Assembly: GCA_026706485.1 (NCBI GenBank)
Contig: JAPOYR010000002.1
Coordinates: 62,001-126,000 of the forward strand
Direction: 5' to 3'
Length of the DNA: 64,000 bases
DNA from: Chloroflexota bacterium
GTDB lineage: Bacteria; Chloroflexota; UBA11872
Positions 16,216 through 27,494 of the stretch are shown piece after piece (within the stretch, counting starts at the first letter, position 1; each line of letters begins with the position of its first letter). The position numbers and the translations under genes are program-made. A model generated the notes under the pieces. That model saw nothing but the letters and a program-made list of their open reading frames with translations. It did no database searches and had not been told where the DNA came from.

Positions 16216-17205
16216 ATGGAGAACGTCATTTACACCCCAGAGGGCTATACGGATCGAATACGACAAGTGCTCGGAAACTGCCTCGTTGAGACGAATCATT
16301 CTCAAGGTGAGAAGTCCATAGGCAAAGTACGGGATCGATACGATCTTGGAGACCGTTTGGCCCTCATCACCACCGACCGGCAGAGTGCATTCGACCGGGT
16401 GCTCGCCGCTATCCCCTTCAAAGGGCAGGTCCTCAACCTGACGAGCGCCTGGTGGTTTGAACAGACCCGCCATATCGTGCCAAATCACGTGCTATCCATT
16501 CCCGATCCAAACGTCACGATTGCCAAGCAATGCATCGTCTTCCCAATTGAGTTCGTGGTGCGTGGGTACATCACCGGAACCACGAGCACCGCCCTGTGGA
16601 CGGTCTATAAGAGTGGCCGGCGCGAGTACTGCGGCATCGATCTGCCCGAAGGCCTGGTGAAAAACCAGAAGCTCCCGTCGAACTACCTCACACCGACCAC
16701 CAAGTCGGAGGATCACGACCGTCCGATCAGCCCCGACGAGATCGTGTCCGAAAACTGGATGACGGCCGCCGATTGGGAACAATGCAGCCGCATCGCGCTG
16801 GAACTTTTCGCGTTCGGTCAAGCCAAGGCAGCCGAGCATGGCCTGATTCTTGTGGATACCAAATATGAGATGGGCCGTGACGAGAACGGTGAGATCCTTC
16901 TGATCGACGAGATCCACACCCCCGACTCCAGTCGTTACTGGATCGCCGACACCTATCAACAGCGCATGCGCGAGGGACGGGAACCCGACAACGTCGACAA
17001 GGAGTTCCTCCGGCTCTGGTTCACGGAGAACTGCAACCCCTACGAGGATGAGGTCCTCCCGCCGGCGCCGGACGACCTTGTCGTCGAGCTCTCACGACGC
17101 TACATCTACCTCTACGAGAAGATCACCGGTCGCTCCTTCGAGTTTCCAGAGTCGGACCAACCCATCGAGACGCGTTTGGCCAGCAACCTGCAAGGAATCA
17201 CATGA
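16216..17205 (+). CDS. purC: SAICAR synthase
   Basis: 329 residues; joins aspartate to CAIR with ATP in purine synthesis. GKVRDRYDLGDRLALITTDR (N-terminal ATP-binding lobe), SAFDRVLAAIPFKGQVLNL, VVRGYITGTTSTALWTVYKS and LILVDTKYEMGRDENGEILL with IDEIHTPDSSRYW are signature segments. The length matches the longer ~300-residue type rather than the ~240-residue E. coli type. GGAGG lies about ten bases before the ATG. No other purine gene is in the window, and GC is lower than in most neighbours, so it may have arrived with, or been moved by, the tRNA-Ala locus. Confidence 0.95.
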   Translation: MENVIYTPEGYTDRIRQVLGNCLVETNHSQGEKSIGKVRDRYDLGDRLALITTDRQSAFDRVLAAIPFKGQVLNLTSAWWFEQTRHIVPNHVLSIPDPNVTIAKQCIVFPIEFVVRGYITGTTSTALWTVYKSGRREYCGIDLPEGLVKNQKLPSNYLTPTTKSEDHDRPISPDEIVSENWMTAADWEQCSRIALELFAFGQAKAAEHGLILVDTKYEMGRDENGEILLIDEIHTPDSSRYWIADTYQQRMREGREPDNVDKEFLRLWFTENCNPYEDEVLPPAPDDLVVELSRRYIYLYEKITGRSFEFPESDQPIETRLASNLQGIT

Positions 17206-17234
17206 CGGTGTCCGCGGGCCAATAGCGACCACCG

Positions 17235-17879
17235 GTGAAGAAATACATTCTCTTCGACCATGACGGGGTTCTGGTGGAAACCGAGTTCTGGTATTTCAAA
17301 GCCGGCGAGCGCGCCCTGGCTGACATCGGATTCACCATGGATCGAGATCAATACCTCCGAGACATGACCCACGGAAATGCCACCTGGGCCCAAGCCATAG
17401 CGGCAGGCATTGATGAACAGTCCATCGACAGACAGCGCGAGGTCCGTAACGCCTATTACCAGGAGTATCTTCGAACCGAAGACATCGAGATCGATGGAGT
17501 CTTGGAAACGCTGGACGTACTTGCAGGCACGTACCGGATGGGCATCATTACCACGTCCAAACCAGATGATTTCGCCCTCATACACAAAGAGCGAGCAATC
17601 GTGGACTATATGGAATTCTATTTGGCCAGGGATGACTACGAACGAGCCAAACCACATCCCGAACCCTACCTGAAAGGGCTCCAGCGCTTTGGCGCGACTG
17701 CCGCTGAAACGGTGGTCATTGAAGACTCGGCGAGAGGGTTGGAGTCGGCAATTGCGGCGGGTATTGACTGCATCGTGGTTGCGAACGAGTTCACGGCATC
17801 TCACGACTTGTCCAAAGCAACCGCCAAGGTCGCGACGTTTAGGGAATTGCCAACTGCTATAAAGGAATTAGCAAGCTAG
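17235..17879 (+). CDS. HAD-family hydrolase (beta-phosphoglucomutase-like)
   Basis: 214 residues. HAD motif I is LFDHDGVLVE (nucleophile Asp 8, acid/base Asp 10), motif II IITTSKPDD, motif III Lys in ERAKPHPEPYL, motif IV VVIEDSARGLESAIAAGIDC. The KPxPxxYL and EDSxxGLxAAxAAG segments point to the HAD-IA subgroup that includes phosphoglycolate phosphatase and beta-phosphoglucomutase. Starts at GTG 30 bases after purC, so probably co-transcribed. Substrate unknown. Confidence 0.88.
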   Translation: MKKYILFDHDGVLVETEFWYFKAGERALADIGFTMDRDQYLRDMTHGNATWAQAIAAGIDEQSIDRQREVRNAYYQEYLRTEDIEIDGVLETLDVLAGTYRMGIITTSKPDDFALIHKERAIVDYMEFYLARDDYERAKPHPEPYLKGLQRFGATAAETVVIEDSARGLESAIAAGIDCIVVANEFTASHDLSKATAKVATFRELPTAIKELAS

Positions 17880-17949
17880 CCAGGCGCTATCGCCGCTCCG
17901 CCGTACGCCTGCACGCTAAACGGCGAGTGGCGAGATGGGAGCCGCGTAT

Positions 17950-19317
17950 ATGAGCGCCAAGCGGGTCGTCATCGTTGGCGGGGGATTCGCCGGGCTCAGC
18001 GCCGCCTACACGCTGATGCGGCGCGGCATCACGCCCCTGCTGCTCGAGGCCAACGAGCGCGTGGGGGGACGCGGCCGCGGCGAGCGGGTGGACGGGTTCT
18101 CCCTGGACATGGGCGCCTTCGTCTTCACCTCCACCTACGACACCGCCTTCCGCATGTGCGAGGAGTTGGGCCTGCCGCTCGTGCCGTCGATGATGAAGTT
18201 CGGCCACCACCGCAATGGACGCTGGGTGACGACGACGCCGGACCAATCGCTCTGGAATTTCATCCGGCACCTGCGGACGGCCATCGCCATGGGCTTTCTC
18301 TCGCCCGCGGGCATGCGGGCGGGGTTCAAGGTGATGCGGGAAATTCATCGCCAGGCCGACTACATGAGCTTCGCCAGCGACAGCCCCATCGCCGCGATCG
18401 ACGACGACGAGTCCTTCGGCGATTACATGCAGCGGCTCAACGTGCCCGAGAACTTGCAGCTGACGCTCGAGGCGCCTCTCAAGATGATTCTGGGCGATCC
18501 GAGGCCCGCGGGACAGGCACTGATGCGGGCCTACATCGGCGAAACGATGCTGCACGAGGGCAGGGTCTCCATGCCCGAGCGCGGCATCGGCTCCCTGAGC
18601 GAGGCGCTGGCCACGTACTGCGCCGACGCGATTCGCGTATCGACCCCGGTCAGGAGGATCGTCGTCGCGGACGGGTCGGCGACCGGCGTGGTCACGGACG
18701 GCGAGACGATCGAGGCGGACGCGGTCATCTGCGCCGTCCCCGGCACCAAGGTCGCGGACCTCGTCCCCGAGCTGCCGGCGGAAACGCGCCGTGCGCTCGG
18801 CGCCGTCAGCTACTCGACCGGTTGCCGGGTGGTGATCGGCCTCGACCGCTCCCCGCTCCCTCCCGGCTGGCACGGCGCGCTATTCCCGGAGGACGACGAC
18901 GCCCCGCTGCTGCTCGACCGGACGGCCTTCCTGCCCTCCTGCGCGCCGCCGGGCAAGGGCATTCTCGACCTGCTTATCGGGCGCGACCGCGCCAAGGAGC
19001 TCATCCCGCTCGCCGACGAGGAGATCAAGCGCCGCATGCTGGGCGCCGCGCGCCGCAACGCGCCGCCAGGCTCGGCGTTTCCCGGCGACGACGAGGGCCT
19101 CTTCTATCGCGTCTACCGCTGGGAAGAGGCGCTGTGCATGGGAACGCCGGGAATGCTCGCCGCGGTGGCGAAGATCCCGGAGCAGCTCGCTGGGCGCATC
19201 GACAACCTGTTCCTGGCCGGCGACTACATGAGCGTGCCGTCGGTCAACGGCGCACTCTCCAGCGGCCAAAGCGCCGCAATTGAGGTCGCGGACCGCTTAA
19301 AGTCTCGCGTCAGCTAG
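17950..19317 (+). CDS. FAD-dependent amine-oxidase-type oxidoreductase
   Basis: 455 residues of the flavin amine oxidase/phytoene desaturase/protoporphyrinogen oxidase superfamily. KRVVIVGGGFAGLSAAYTLM is the ADP-binding Rossmann motif, followed by LEANERVGGRGRGERVDGF and the D-M-G-A-F flavin contact. The C-terminus has NLFLAGDYMSVPSVNGALSS, the second FAD contact. The ATG of MSAKRVV was chosen because GGGAG lies eight bases upstream; a longer start 15 bases earlier exists. Substrate cannot be read from sequence; no carotenoid or haem genes are adjacent. Confidence 0.85.
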   Translation: MSAKRVVIVGGGFAGLSAAYTLMRRGITPLLLEANERVGGRGRGERVDGFSLDMGAFVFTSTYDTAFRMCEELGLPLVPSMMKFGHHRNGRWVTTTPDQSLWNFIRHLRTAIAMGFLSPAGMRAGFKVMREIHRQADYMSFASDSPIAAIDDDESFGDYMQRLNVPENLQLTLEAPLKMILGDPRPAGQALMRAYIGETMLHEGRVSMPERGIGSLSEALATYCADAIRVSTPVRRIVVADGSATGVVTDGETIEADAVICAVPGTKVADLVPELPAETRRALGAVSYSTGCRVVIGLDRSPLPPGWHGALFPEDDDAPLLLDRTAFLPSCAPPGKGILDLLIGRDRAKELIPLADEEIKRRMLGAARRNAPPGSAFPGDDEGLFYRVYRWEEALCMGTPGMLAAVAKIPEQLAGRIDNLFLAGDYMSVPSVNGALSSGQSAAIEVADRLKSRVS

Positions 19318-19330
19318 GCCGGGCGTCCGC

Positions 19331-20044
19331 TTAGGGTTGGCTCGCCTCGTCGTCTGTCGATCGTGCGAGTCCCCAGCCCAACAGACCCATGTAGACGAGC
19401 CCGGCTATGGACATCAGGGCGAACACGGGCGCGAAGGCCAGCTCCAGGGCGTTCGAATGCCACGCGGCGATGAACACCACCAGCGACGCCACGGACAGCA
19501 CCGCCACGATGGGGTGCAGGACCTTCGGCAGACGGATGGGTTCAGGCCGGGCGGCCAGGCCCAGCGCGAAGATCGCCGTCCCGACAGAACCGGAGACGCC
19601 GGACGTGAAGTGGAACCCCCAGACCATCCGCTGCATCGCCAGCGCCGAATCGAGCCATTCCTGCGATTTCGCCGCCTCGCTCTCCAGCGCGGCCAGCCCC
19701 ATGCCGACGATCATGTAGTCGAGGCCCCGCATCACCATCTGCAAGGTCGCGGCGATAACCATCCCCAGCAGGCCGAGCCGCGCCACGGGGCCGGCATACC
19801 GCCGCAGGGTCAGGAGTCCGTGCAGCATGAGCAGGGCGCCGCAGATGAGCACCACCGGCACGGTGTAAGACAGCGTCGCGTTGCGCGCCATCGCCAGCGT
19901 GAGGTCGCTGAGGCTGGTGCTCGGCACCGTGTCCACTACGCCACGGCCCGGCGAGAGCGCATAGCCCACCCCCACCGCCACCATCCCCAGCAGCAACGAC
20001 CAGCCGCCGAGCTGCTTGTCGGTCAGACATCTGAGGTGTTTCAC
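19331..20044 (-). CDS. Predicted six-helix integral membrane protein, unknown function
   Basis: 237 residues with about six hydrophobic segments (roughly 14-32, 58-78, 90-108, 140-162, 175-195 and 205-225) and few charged residues between. No motif I recognise. The short tail is acidic (RSTDDEASQP). Converges with the FAD oxidoreductase across a 13-base gap. Codon use looks normal for this genome, so it is likely a real gene. Confidence 0.6.
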   Translation of the reverse strand: MKHLRCLTDKQLGGWSLLLGMVAVGVGYALSPGRGVVDTVPSTSLSDLTLAMARNATLSYTVPVVLICGALLMLHGLLTLRRYAGPVARLGLLGMVIAATLQMVMRGLDYMIVGMGLAALESEAAKSQEWLDSALAMQRMVWGFHFTSGVSGSVGTAIFALGLAARPEPIRLPKVLHPIVAVLSVASLVVFIAAWHSNALELAFAPVFALMSIAGLVYMGLLGWGLARSTDDEASQP

Positions 20045-20214
20045 GTTATGTTTCCGCCGCGACCGAGTGGACGCCGCCTATGGTCATACTGAGTCGCCCA
20101 CCGAGGCAAGGTCGCTTCCGGCCTAGAGCGCCCGCAGGACGGCGATTGCCTCTCCGCTAGCCGCCTCCACCTTCAAACCTTGACCCGGCTTCGGCGAATT
20201 TCCTTTGCGACACT

Positions 20215-21066
20215 ATGCGAAAGAGCATTCGCCGGTCGCGGTTTGTGAGTCTTGTGGAACTGGAGCAAGAGAAGCTAGCAGCCATATTAGAGGCCTGCCA
20301 CTCCTACTATCGGCGAACCGAGAGTTCTCGTGAGGACGACCGCATCAGCCCGAATGCACGTGAGTTCATCGCCTCACAGCTTCGTCCAGATATGCGTGTC
20401 CTGGACATCGGGTGCGGCAACGGCGCCACGCTGCTCGAGCACTGCCACCGATTCGCATCGGGCCTGGGCGTCGACCATGACCTCGCGCACGTCGACTTGG
20501 CCGAGGAGGCGCTGCGGGAGAGCGAGTGCACCAACGTTGAGTTCAGGCTGCTCGAATTTCCAGGCGACGCACACGAGTTGGAGCCAGGGGCATTCGACTT
20601 TGCGTTCACCGAGCGTGGGCCGATCGGCTGTGACAGCCATGGCATCCAGGCGGCGCTGCGGATCCTCAAGGACGACGCCCTGCTGTTCTGCGAGGTGATC
20701 GGCAACCTGCATCACCAGGAAGTGACCGAGACATTTGGTCCTGGGCAGACGCGCCAACCGCACCACGAGACGATTCGGACGCTGGATCAGGCGCGGGCTG
20801 CGATGGAGCAGAATGGGGTCAGCATCAGGATCGCGGCCGATATCGTCAGAAAGCGCTACTACCCGAGCATCTACGACTGGCTGCAATTTCAGTGCCGCAT
20901 CTGGACCTGGAGCGGCAAACCGCTTCCATCGCCTGACGACGTACGATTCCGCCTCTTTGCCGAGCGGAATACGCTTCAGTCGGGGGAGATTGAAACCACG
21001 CACCACGTCGTTTGGGTAGGCGGAGTGAAGCGGTCAGGCGGTTCCCATTACGACGAGCGCGGCTAG
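20215..21066 (+). CDS. Class I SAM-dependent methyltransferase
   Basis: 283 residues. Motif I is VLDIGCGNGATLLEHC (about 62-77), motif II GVDHDLAHVDLAEEAL, and the later FDFAFTERGPIG and CEVIGNLHHQEVTETF fit motifs IV-V. The N-terminal ~55 residues are helical and charged. Methyl acceptor unknown. It stands alone between two unrelated gene groups. Confidence 0.8.
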   Translation: MRKSIRRSRFVSLVELEQEKLAAILEACHSYYRRTESSREDDRISPNAREFIASQLRPDMRVLDIGCGNGATLLEHCHRFASGLGVDHDLAHVDLAEEALRESECTNVEFRLLEFPGDAHELEPGAFDFAFTERGPIGCDSHGIQAALRILKDDALLFCEVIGNLHHQEVTETFGPGQTRQPHHETIRTLDQARAAMEQNGVSIRIAADIVRKRYYPSIYDWLQFQCRIWTWSGKPLPSPDDVRFRLFAERNTLQSGEIETTHHVVWVGGVKRSGGSHYDERG

Positions 21067-21116
21067 TTCGCGGATCCGTTAGTGGCGCTATTAGCTCAGG
21101 GCCTCCTTACCGAAAT

Positions 21117-21140
21117 ATGACCATGGTCATGACCATGGTA
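21117..21140. promoter_or_regulatory. Tandem palindromic operator of the Phd/PIN pair
   Basis: The 12-mer ATGACCATGGTC is followed directly by ATGACCATGGTA; the first 14 bases are a perfect palindrome and the tandem repeats create overlapping ones. It lies about 36 bases upstream of the antitoxin ATG. Phd/YefM antitoxins autorepress by binding paired palindromes at this position. Confidence 0.75.
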
Positions 21141-21175
21141 GGATCGCGGGCGGAGATTGAGTTGAATAGCGAGCT

Positions 21176-21457
21176 ATGACGACAGAAACCGCTGGCAAAC
21201 CCGGACCGCGGACGATCAAGGCGTCGGAGTTCAAGGCCAAGTGCCTCAAGCTTATGGACGAGGTGGCGGAGAGCGGTGAGGAGATTGTCATCACCAAGAA
21301 CGGCCGCCCGGTGTCGCGGCTGACGCCCTATCGGGAGCGGCCCGCGAGTCTCTTCGGCATCGACCGAGGCCGGATCGAGATTCTCGGCGACATCATCGAG
21401 CCGCTCGACGTTGAATGGGAGGCCCAGTCCGACCCGGACCGCGTGTTGAACCCGTGA
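21176..21457 (+). CDS. Phd/YefM-family antitoxin
   Basis: 93 residues. IKASEFKAKCLKLMDEVAES and EIVITKNGRPVSRLTPYRER are the Phd/YefM DNA-binding fold; the C-terminal half (FGIDRGRIEILGDIIEPLDV) is the toxin-binding tail. TGA overlaps the GTG of the downstream PIN gene. Expected to neutralise that toxin and repress the operon through the palindromes upstream. Confidence 0.9.
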   Translation: MTTETAGKPGPRTIKASEFKAKCLKLMDEVAESGEEIVITKNGRPVSRLTPYRERPASLFGIDRGRIEILGDIIEPLDVEWEAQSDPDRVLNP

Positions 21458-21852
21458 TCCTGCTCGATACGCACGTCATGCTCTGGCTGCGACTGGGCGA
21501 CGCGCGGCTCGGACCGGGCGCACGCTCCGCCATCGACCGGGCCTGGCGGTCGGCTGAGCTCTGCGTTTCCGCTGTCTCGTTCTGGGAAGCGGCCTTGCTC
21601 AAGGCGAAGCGGCGGATCCAGTTCCCCGAGGAAGTCGGTCGTTGGCGCCGGGAGCAATTGGAGCAAGGCGTCGTCGAGATTCCCATGAACGGCGAGATTG
21701 GCATCCGCGCGGCGACGCTCCCAGACTTCCACGCCGATCCGGCCGACCGGCTGATCGTGGCCACCGCGCTGGAGGGCCATCGCCTGGTGACCGCCGACCG
21801 GCGGATTCTGGATTGGCCGGGGCAGGTGAGCCGGCTGGACGCTGCGCGGTAG
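21454..21852 (+). CDS. PIN-domain toxin (VapC-like, Phd partner)
   Basis: 132 residues, GTG start overlapping the antitoxin stop. ILLDTHVMLWL (Asp 5 with His 7), VSAVSFWEAALLKAKRRI (Glu), DFHADPADRLIVATALE (Asp pair) and LVTADRRILDW (Asp) mark the PIN active site. This sub-group (DTHxxLW) is regularly paired with Phd-type rather than RHH-type antitoxins, as here. Predicted Mg2+-dependent ribonuclease. Confidence 0.9.
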   Translation: MILLDTHVMLWLRLGDARLGPGARSAIDRAWRSAELCVSAVSFWEAALLKAKRRIQFPEEVGRWRREQLEQGVVEIPMNGEIGIRAATLPDFHADPADRLIVATALEGHRLVTADRRILDWPGQVSRLDAAR

Positions 21853-21920
21853 ATGTCGAAGCGGCCCAGGCGGCCGCCCGCCCGGAAGTCCCGCTTGGGG
21901 CACCTGTGCGTTTTGCGGAC

Positions 21921-21940
21921 GGGCGGTTCGCGAACCGCCC
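21921..21940. repeat. Perfect 20-bp palindrome of the GGGCG/CGCCC repeat family
   Basis: GGGCGGTTCG is followed by its exact reverse complement, then CTAC. It sits between two convergent genes, the PIN toxin and the AstE-like gene. The outer GGGCG...CGCCCCTAC frame is shared with the palindrome at 31640. Could form a strong hairpin that ends transcription in both directions. Confidence 0.7.
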
Positions 21941-21969
21941 CTACTCGTGGGGATTAAGCCTCCATCGCG

Positions 21970-22992
21970 TCACTCGAACAGGTGGTGAAAGGGCTTGGAC
22001 GTTGCCTCTGGCTCGGCTTCCCCCGTGGAGCCGATGTGGAAGAGCGCGTCGCCTTCGTGGGCGAGGGGCAGGTTCGTGCGGCCCACGATCACGCCGTGCA
22101 TGGGCGACTTGATATCGGTTTCCGACTCGCCCAGCGGATCCGAGACGACGGCCAGCAGCTCTCCGTCCTCGACCTTCGCGCCTATCGGCTGTCGCATCCT
22201 GACCACGCCGCTGGCCGGCGCCCGCACCCAGCTGCTCTCGCGCAGGATCACGGGAGCTTTCGATTCGCTGCCCCGCTTTTGCTTGGGCAACATGCCCAGA
22301 TGCTCCATGACCCCGATCACGCCCCATAGGCCGGTGCGAATCGCCGTCTCGTCGAAGCGGAGCGCTTCGCCGGCTTCGTAGACGATCACGGGAACGTCTC
22401 GCTTGTCGGCCGCCTCGCGCAGGCTTCCATCTCGGGATGCGGAGTTCACGACCAGCGGAGCGCCGAACGCGCGCGCCATAGGCTCGGCCGCGGGATTGTC
22501 CAGATCGACGCGAATCTGCGGATAGTTCTCCCGGTGCACGGCGCCGGTGTGGAGATCGATGCCGTGCGTGGCATTCGAAAGGATCTGCTCGACGAACATC
22601 TCGGCGAGGCGGGCCGCCAGCGAGCCCTTGGCCGATCCCGGGAAGGAGCGGTTGAGGTCGCGCCGGTCCGGAAGATATCGACTGAGATTCAAGAACCCGG
22701 GCACGTTCACGATTGGAACGGCGATCAGTGCTCCCTTGAGGCGTCGCAGGGCGGCCAGCTTGATGATGCGGCGGATGATTTCGACGCCGTTGAGCTCGTC
22801 GCCGTGGATGGCGGCCGAGATGAACAACACCGGGCCGTCCTCGGCGCCGTTGATGACGTGCACCGGCATCGCCAGGGGGACGTGAATCGACAGATCGGCG
22901 ATCGGCAGGTCCACCTGGGTTCGATACCCAGGGTCGACTTGGACATCGCCGATCGTGATGGGATCGGATGACCCGCCGGCGGGAGTGCTCAT
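21970..22992 (-). CDS. Succinylglutamate desuccinylase/aspartoacylase-family zinc hydrolase
   Basis: 340 residues of the AstE/AspA branch of M14 carboxypeptidases. The zinc site is visible: SAAIHGDELNGVEIIRR (His and Glu), the substrate Arg/Asn in DRRDLNRSFPG and His in GIDLHTGAVHRENYPQIR; Glu in VIVYEAGEA is the catalytic base. The C-terminal ~90 residues form the beta domain typical of AstE-like proteins. Start at MSTPAGG, in frame. It follows the RimK-like gene by 10 bases, so one transcript. Likely hydrolyses an amide or gamma-glutamyl/acyl bond made by the neighbour; this is inference. Confidence 0.85.
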   Translation of the reverse strand: MSTPAGGSSDPITIGDVQVDPGYRTQVDLPIADLSIHVPLAMPVHVINGAEDGPVLFISAAIHGDELNGVEIIRRIIKLAALRRLKGALIAVPIVNVPGFLNLSRYLPDRRDLNRSFPGSAKGSLAARLAEMFVEQILSNATHGIDLHTGAVHRENYPQIRVDLDNPAAEPMARAFGAPLVVNSASRDGSLREAADKRDVPVIVYEAGEALRFDETAIRTGLWGVIGVMEHLGMLPKQKRGSESKAPVILRESSWVRAPASGVVRMRQPIGAKVEDGELLAVVSDPLGESETDIKSPMHGVIVGRTNLPLAHEGDALFHIGSTGEAEPEATSKPFHHLFE

Positions 22993-23002
22993 CAGCCGGT
23001 CC

Positions 23003-23902
23003 CTACCCGACCGTCTTGGCAAGGGTGGGGTCGGCGCGCGATTCCAGGAAGGCGATGATCTGATCGGCGATATCGGTCCCGGTCGCCTCTTCGATTCCCT
23101 TCAGGCCCGGGGTTGAGTTCACCTCGATGAGCACCGGTCCGCGGCTGGATCGGAGCATGTCAACGCCGGCCACGTTGAGTCCCAATGCCCGGCAGGCGCG
23201 CACCGCGGCCGAATCTTCCTCGGGCGTGATTTCAAGCTTCTCCGCCGTGCCGCCGCGATGCAGATTGGACCGAAACTCGCCGGGTCCGCTCTGGCGCTTC
23301 ATGGCGCCAACCACGCGGTCGCCGATGACGAACGCGCGAATGTCGGCCCCGCCCGCTTCCTTCACATATTCCTGAACCAGGATGTTGATATTGGCCTCCC
23401 GGAACGCCTCGAACGTGCTTTTGGCGGAGGGCATGGTCTCGCCAAGCACCACGCCCAAGCCTTGCGTCCCTTCCACCAGCTTGATGACGACCGGCGGGCC
23501 GCCGACCATGCGGATCAAGTCCTCGGCGCGCCGCGCGGAGTTGGCGAAACCGGTGACCGGCAACCCGATCCCCAGGCGAGACATGATCTGCAGCGCCCAG
23601 AGCTTGTCGCGGGCGCGACCGATGGCCTCCGATTCGTTGAGCGGCCACACGCCCATCGTCTCGAACTGGCGCAACACCGCCAGCCCGTAGAAGGTGATCG
23701 ATGCGCCAATGCGCGGAATCACCGCGTCATAGCCGGAAAGGACGGCGCCGCGGTAGAGCACCTGTGGACGGTCGGCGGTTATGTTGGCGTAGCACTGGGT
23801 CGTGTTGATGATGTCGATGGCGTGACCCCTGGCCTCCGCGGCTTCCACCAGGCGCTTGTGGCTATAGAGGTCGGGATTGCGCGCCAGCATTGCGATTCTC
23901 AC
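23003..23902 (-). CDS. rimK: RimK-family ATP-grasp glutamate ligase
   Basis: 299 residues, the usual RimK length. The N-terminal RimK pre-ATP-grasp domain ([18 protein letters not shown]) leads into the ATP-grasp with [20 protein letters not shown], the nucleotide-binding [18 protein letters not shown], and the metal-binding [19 protein letters not shown] at the end. RimK adds glutamates to the C-terminus of ribosomal protein S6 in E. coli; other members act on different peptides or cofactors. Its start overlaps the end of the RimB-like gene by four bases, and the AstE-like hydrolase follows. Confidence 0.92.
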   Translation of the reverse strand: MRIAMLARNPDLYSHKRLVEAAEARGHAIDIINTTQCYANITADRPQVLYRGAVLSGYDAVIPRIGASITFYGLAVLRQFETMGVWPLNESEAIGRARDKLWALQIMSRLGIGLPVTGFANSARRAEDLIRMVGGPPVVIKLVEGTQGLGVVLGETMPSAKSTFEAFREANINILVQEYVKEAGGADIRAFVIGDRVVGAMKRQSGPGEFRSNLHRGGTAEKLEITPEEDSAAVRACRALGLNVAGVDMLRSSRGPVLIEVNSTPGLKGIEEATGTDIADQIIAFLESRADPTLAKTVG

Positions 23903-24447
23903 GTGTCCGCTCTTCCTGCCTTGGGGCCGCCCTGGTCCTTCGATGCACCATTGACGGCTTGTCTTGGCTTCCTGCCTGCGCGGTATGAGGCGTGAGGATC
24001 GACGATCAGGCGGTCCCGCATGGCTTCCCGGCCGATGATCATGGGGAACCCCATGGCGTCACGATTGGCCAGGCTCAATTCGATCGGCCAACGGCTGGAA
24101 CCGATCTGAAGGTTCGTGGTGATGATGTACCGGCGCTCGCGCGTACCGCTTGAGTTCATGACCCATCGCTGATCGCTGACCGGCGCCTCGCAGACCACGG
24201 ACGTGACCTTGTCACGCTGCATGGGATGGACGCGAAACCGTATCCACTGCCGACCCTCGACCATGCGAAGGCTGAGATCCCACGCGTGTAGGGCGGAGGT
24301 CTTGGCGCCCGTGTCGAGCTTGGCCTTGATGGCGGCAATGCCGAGGCCCGGCAAGGATGCCCATTCCCGCCAGCCGAGGACTCGTCGGTTCTTGACGCCG
24401 GAAGCCATTGAACGCTTAGCGCGAGCCGATTTCCGCTCGTTCGCCAC
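23899..24447 (-). CDS. RimB-like retropepsin-fold protease
   Basis: 182 residues of the family once called ATP-dependent zinc proteases and now known as retropepsin-like (RimB in Pseudomonas). [19 protein letters not shown] carries the single D-T-G active-site motif, and [20 protein letters not shown] is the conserved second half. A ~25-residue basic N-terminus precedes the domain. In Pseudomonas RimB works with RimK to remodel S6 tails. Here it is the first gene of a three-gene run with RimK and the AstE-like enzyme. Confidence 0.85.
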   Translation of the reverse strand: MANERKSARAKRSMASGVKNRRVLGWREWASLPGLGIAAIKAKLDTGAKTSALHAWDLSLRMVEGRQWIRFRVHPMQRDKVTSVVCEAPVSDQRWVMNSSGTRERRYIITTNLQIGSSRWPIELSLANRDAMGFPMIIGREAMRDRLIVDPHASYRAGRKPRQAVNGASKDQGGPKAGRADT

Positions 24448-24482
24448 TTCTCACTCTACCCACCGCCGAATGGCTGGTCATC

Positions 24483-24506
24483 GGGCGCCCGCCGTGGCGG
24501 GCGCCC
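24483..24506. terminator. GC-rich hairpin after katG
   Basis: GGGCGCCCGCC and its exact complement GGCGGGCGCCC are separated by only GT: an 11-bp stem just past the katG stop codon. No T-run follows on the katG strand, so it is not a canonical intrinsic terminator; it may protect the 3' end or be a member of the interspersed palindrome family. Confidence 0.55.
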
Positions 24507-24513
24507 ACCGAGA

Positions 24514-26754
<2,241 letters not shown>

Positions 26755-26921
26755 TTACGCGCGAGGTGATGAAGTATGCCGATGAGACGATCGCGAATTT
26801 CGGCCCTCGCGGCCCACGGAGATTTGACGCTCGGAGCCGAACGGAGCCAAATTCGCCGGACTCACCGCGGATCGGGGTGAGCGCATTGGCGGGCAAACGA
26901 TCCAGGAGGGCATCGACCGGC

Positions 26922-27365
26922 ATGAAAAAACCCGCGGCGAAGGGCGGCGACGGGAAGGTGGTGCTGCTCTCGGGCGGCAACCCGCAGATCGCCAAGGCCG
27001 ACGGCGACGCCCCGGTACAGGCCTACATCGCCGCAATGCCGGGCTGGAAGAGCGACCTCGGGCGCCGCCTGGACGAGCTGATCGTGTGCACCGTCCCCGA
27101 CGTGCGCAAGGCGGTGCGGTGGAACTCGCCCTGGTACGGCATCGACGGCATGGGCTGGTTCCTGAGCACCCACGTCTTCACTCGTTATGTAAAGGTGACA
27201 TTTCTCAACGGCGCGTCGTTGCAACCCGAGCCACCCGGTTCGGGCAAGGACCCGGATGCGCGCTGGTGCGACATCTACGAGGACGGCTTCGACGAGGACC
27301 AGATGACGGAGTGGGTGCGGCAGTCCGCCGCGTTGCCCGGATGGGATGGGTTCGACACGCTGTGA
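26922..27365 (+). CDS. DUF1801-family protein (YdhG-like)
   Basis: 147 residues from MKKPAAKGG. The core DAPVQAYIAAMPGWKSDLGR, then LIVCTVPDVRKAVRWNSPWY and GWFLSTHVFTRYVKVTFLNG, is the DUF1801/YdhG iron-chaperone-like fold (frataxin-like in some members). The GGAGG site lies rather far (about 13 bases) upstream; the frame is open for another 52 codons of non-family sequence, so the start is uncertain. Divergent from katG, which might be meaningful if it binds iron, but that is speculation. Confidence 0.78.
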   Translation: MKKPAAKGGDGKVVLLSGGNPQIAKADGDAPVQAYIAAMPGWKSDLGRRLDELIVCTVPDVRKAVRWNSPWYGIDGMGWFLSTHVFTRYVKVTFLNGASLQPEPPGSGKDPDARWCDIYEDGFDEDQMTEWVRQSAALPGWDGFDTL

Positions 27366-27494
27366 AGTCTGGTTCGTCGGAGTTCACGGGACTGGGACGG
27401 GGCACACTGCGGCGACTCGCTGCGCTCCGCGCTATCGACCAGGGATTGCCGGACTAGCCCCTGGGCGAACACCGTCGTGTACAGCTCGTCCCCG

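Noticed and set aside
17950-19317. Assignment as protoporphyrinogen oxidase (hemG/hemY)
   Set aside because: Fold matches the superfamily only; no haem genes nearby and no specific signature, so left as a general FAD oxidoreductase.
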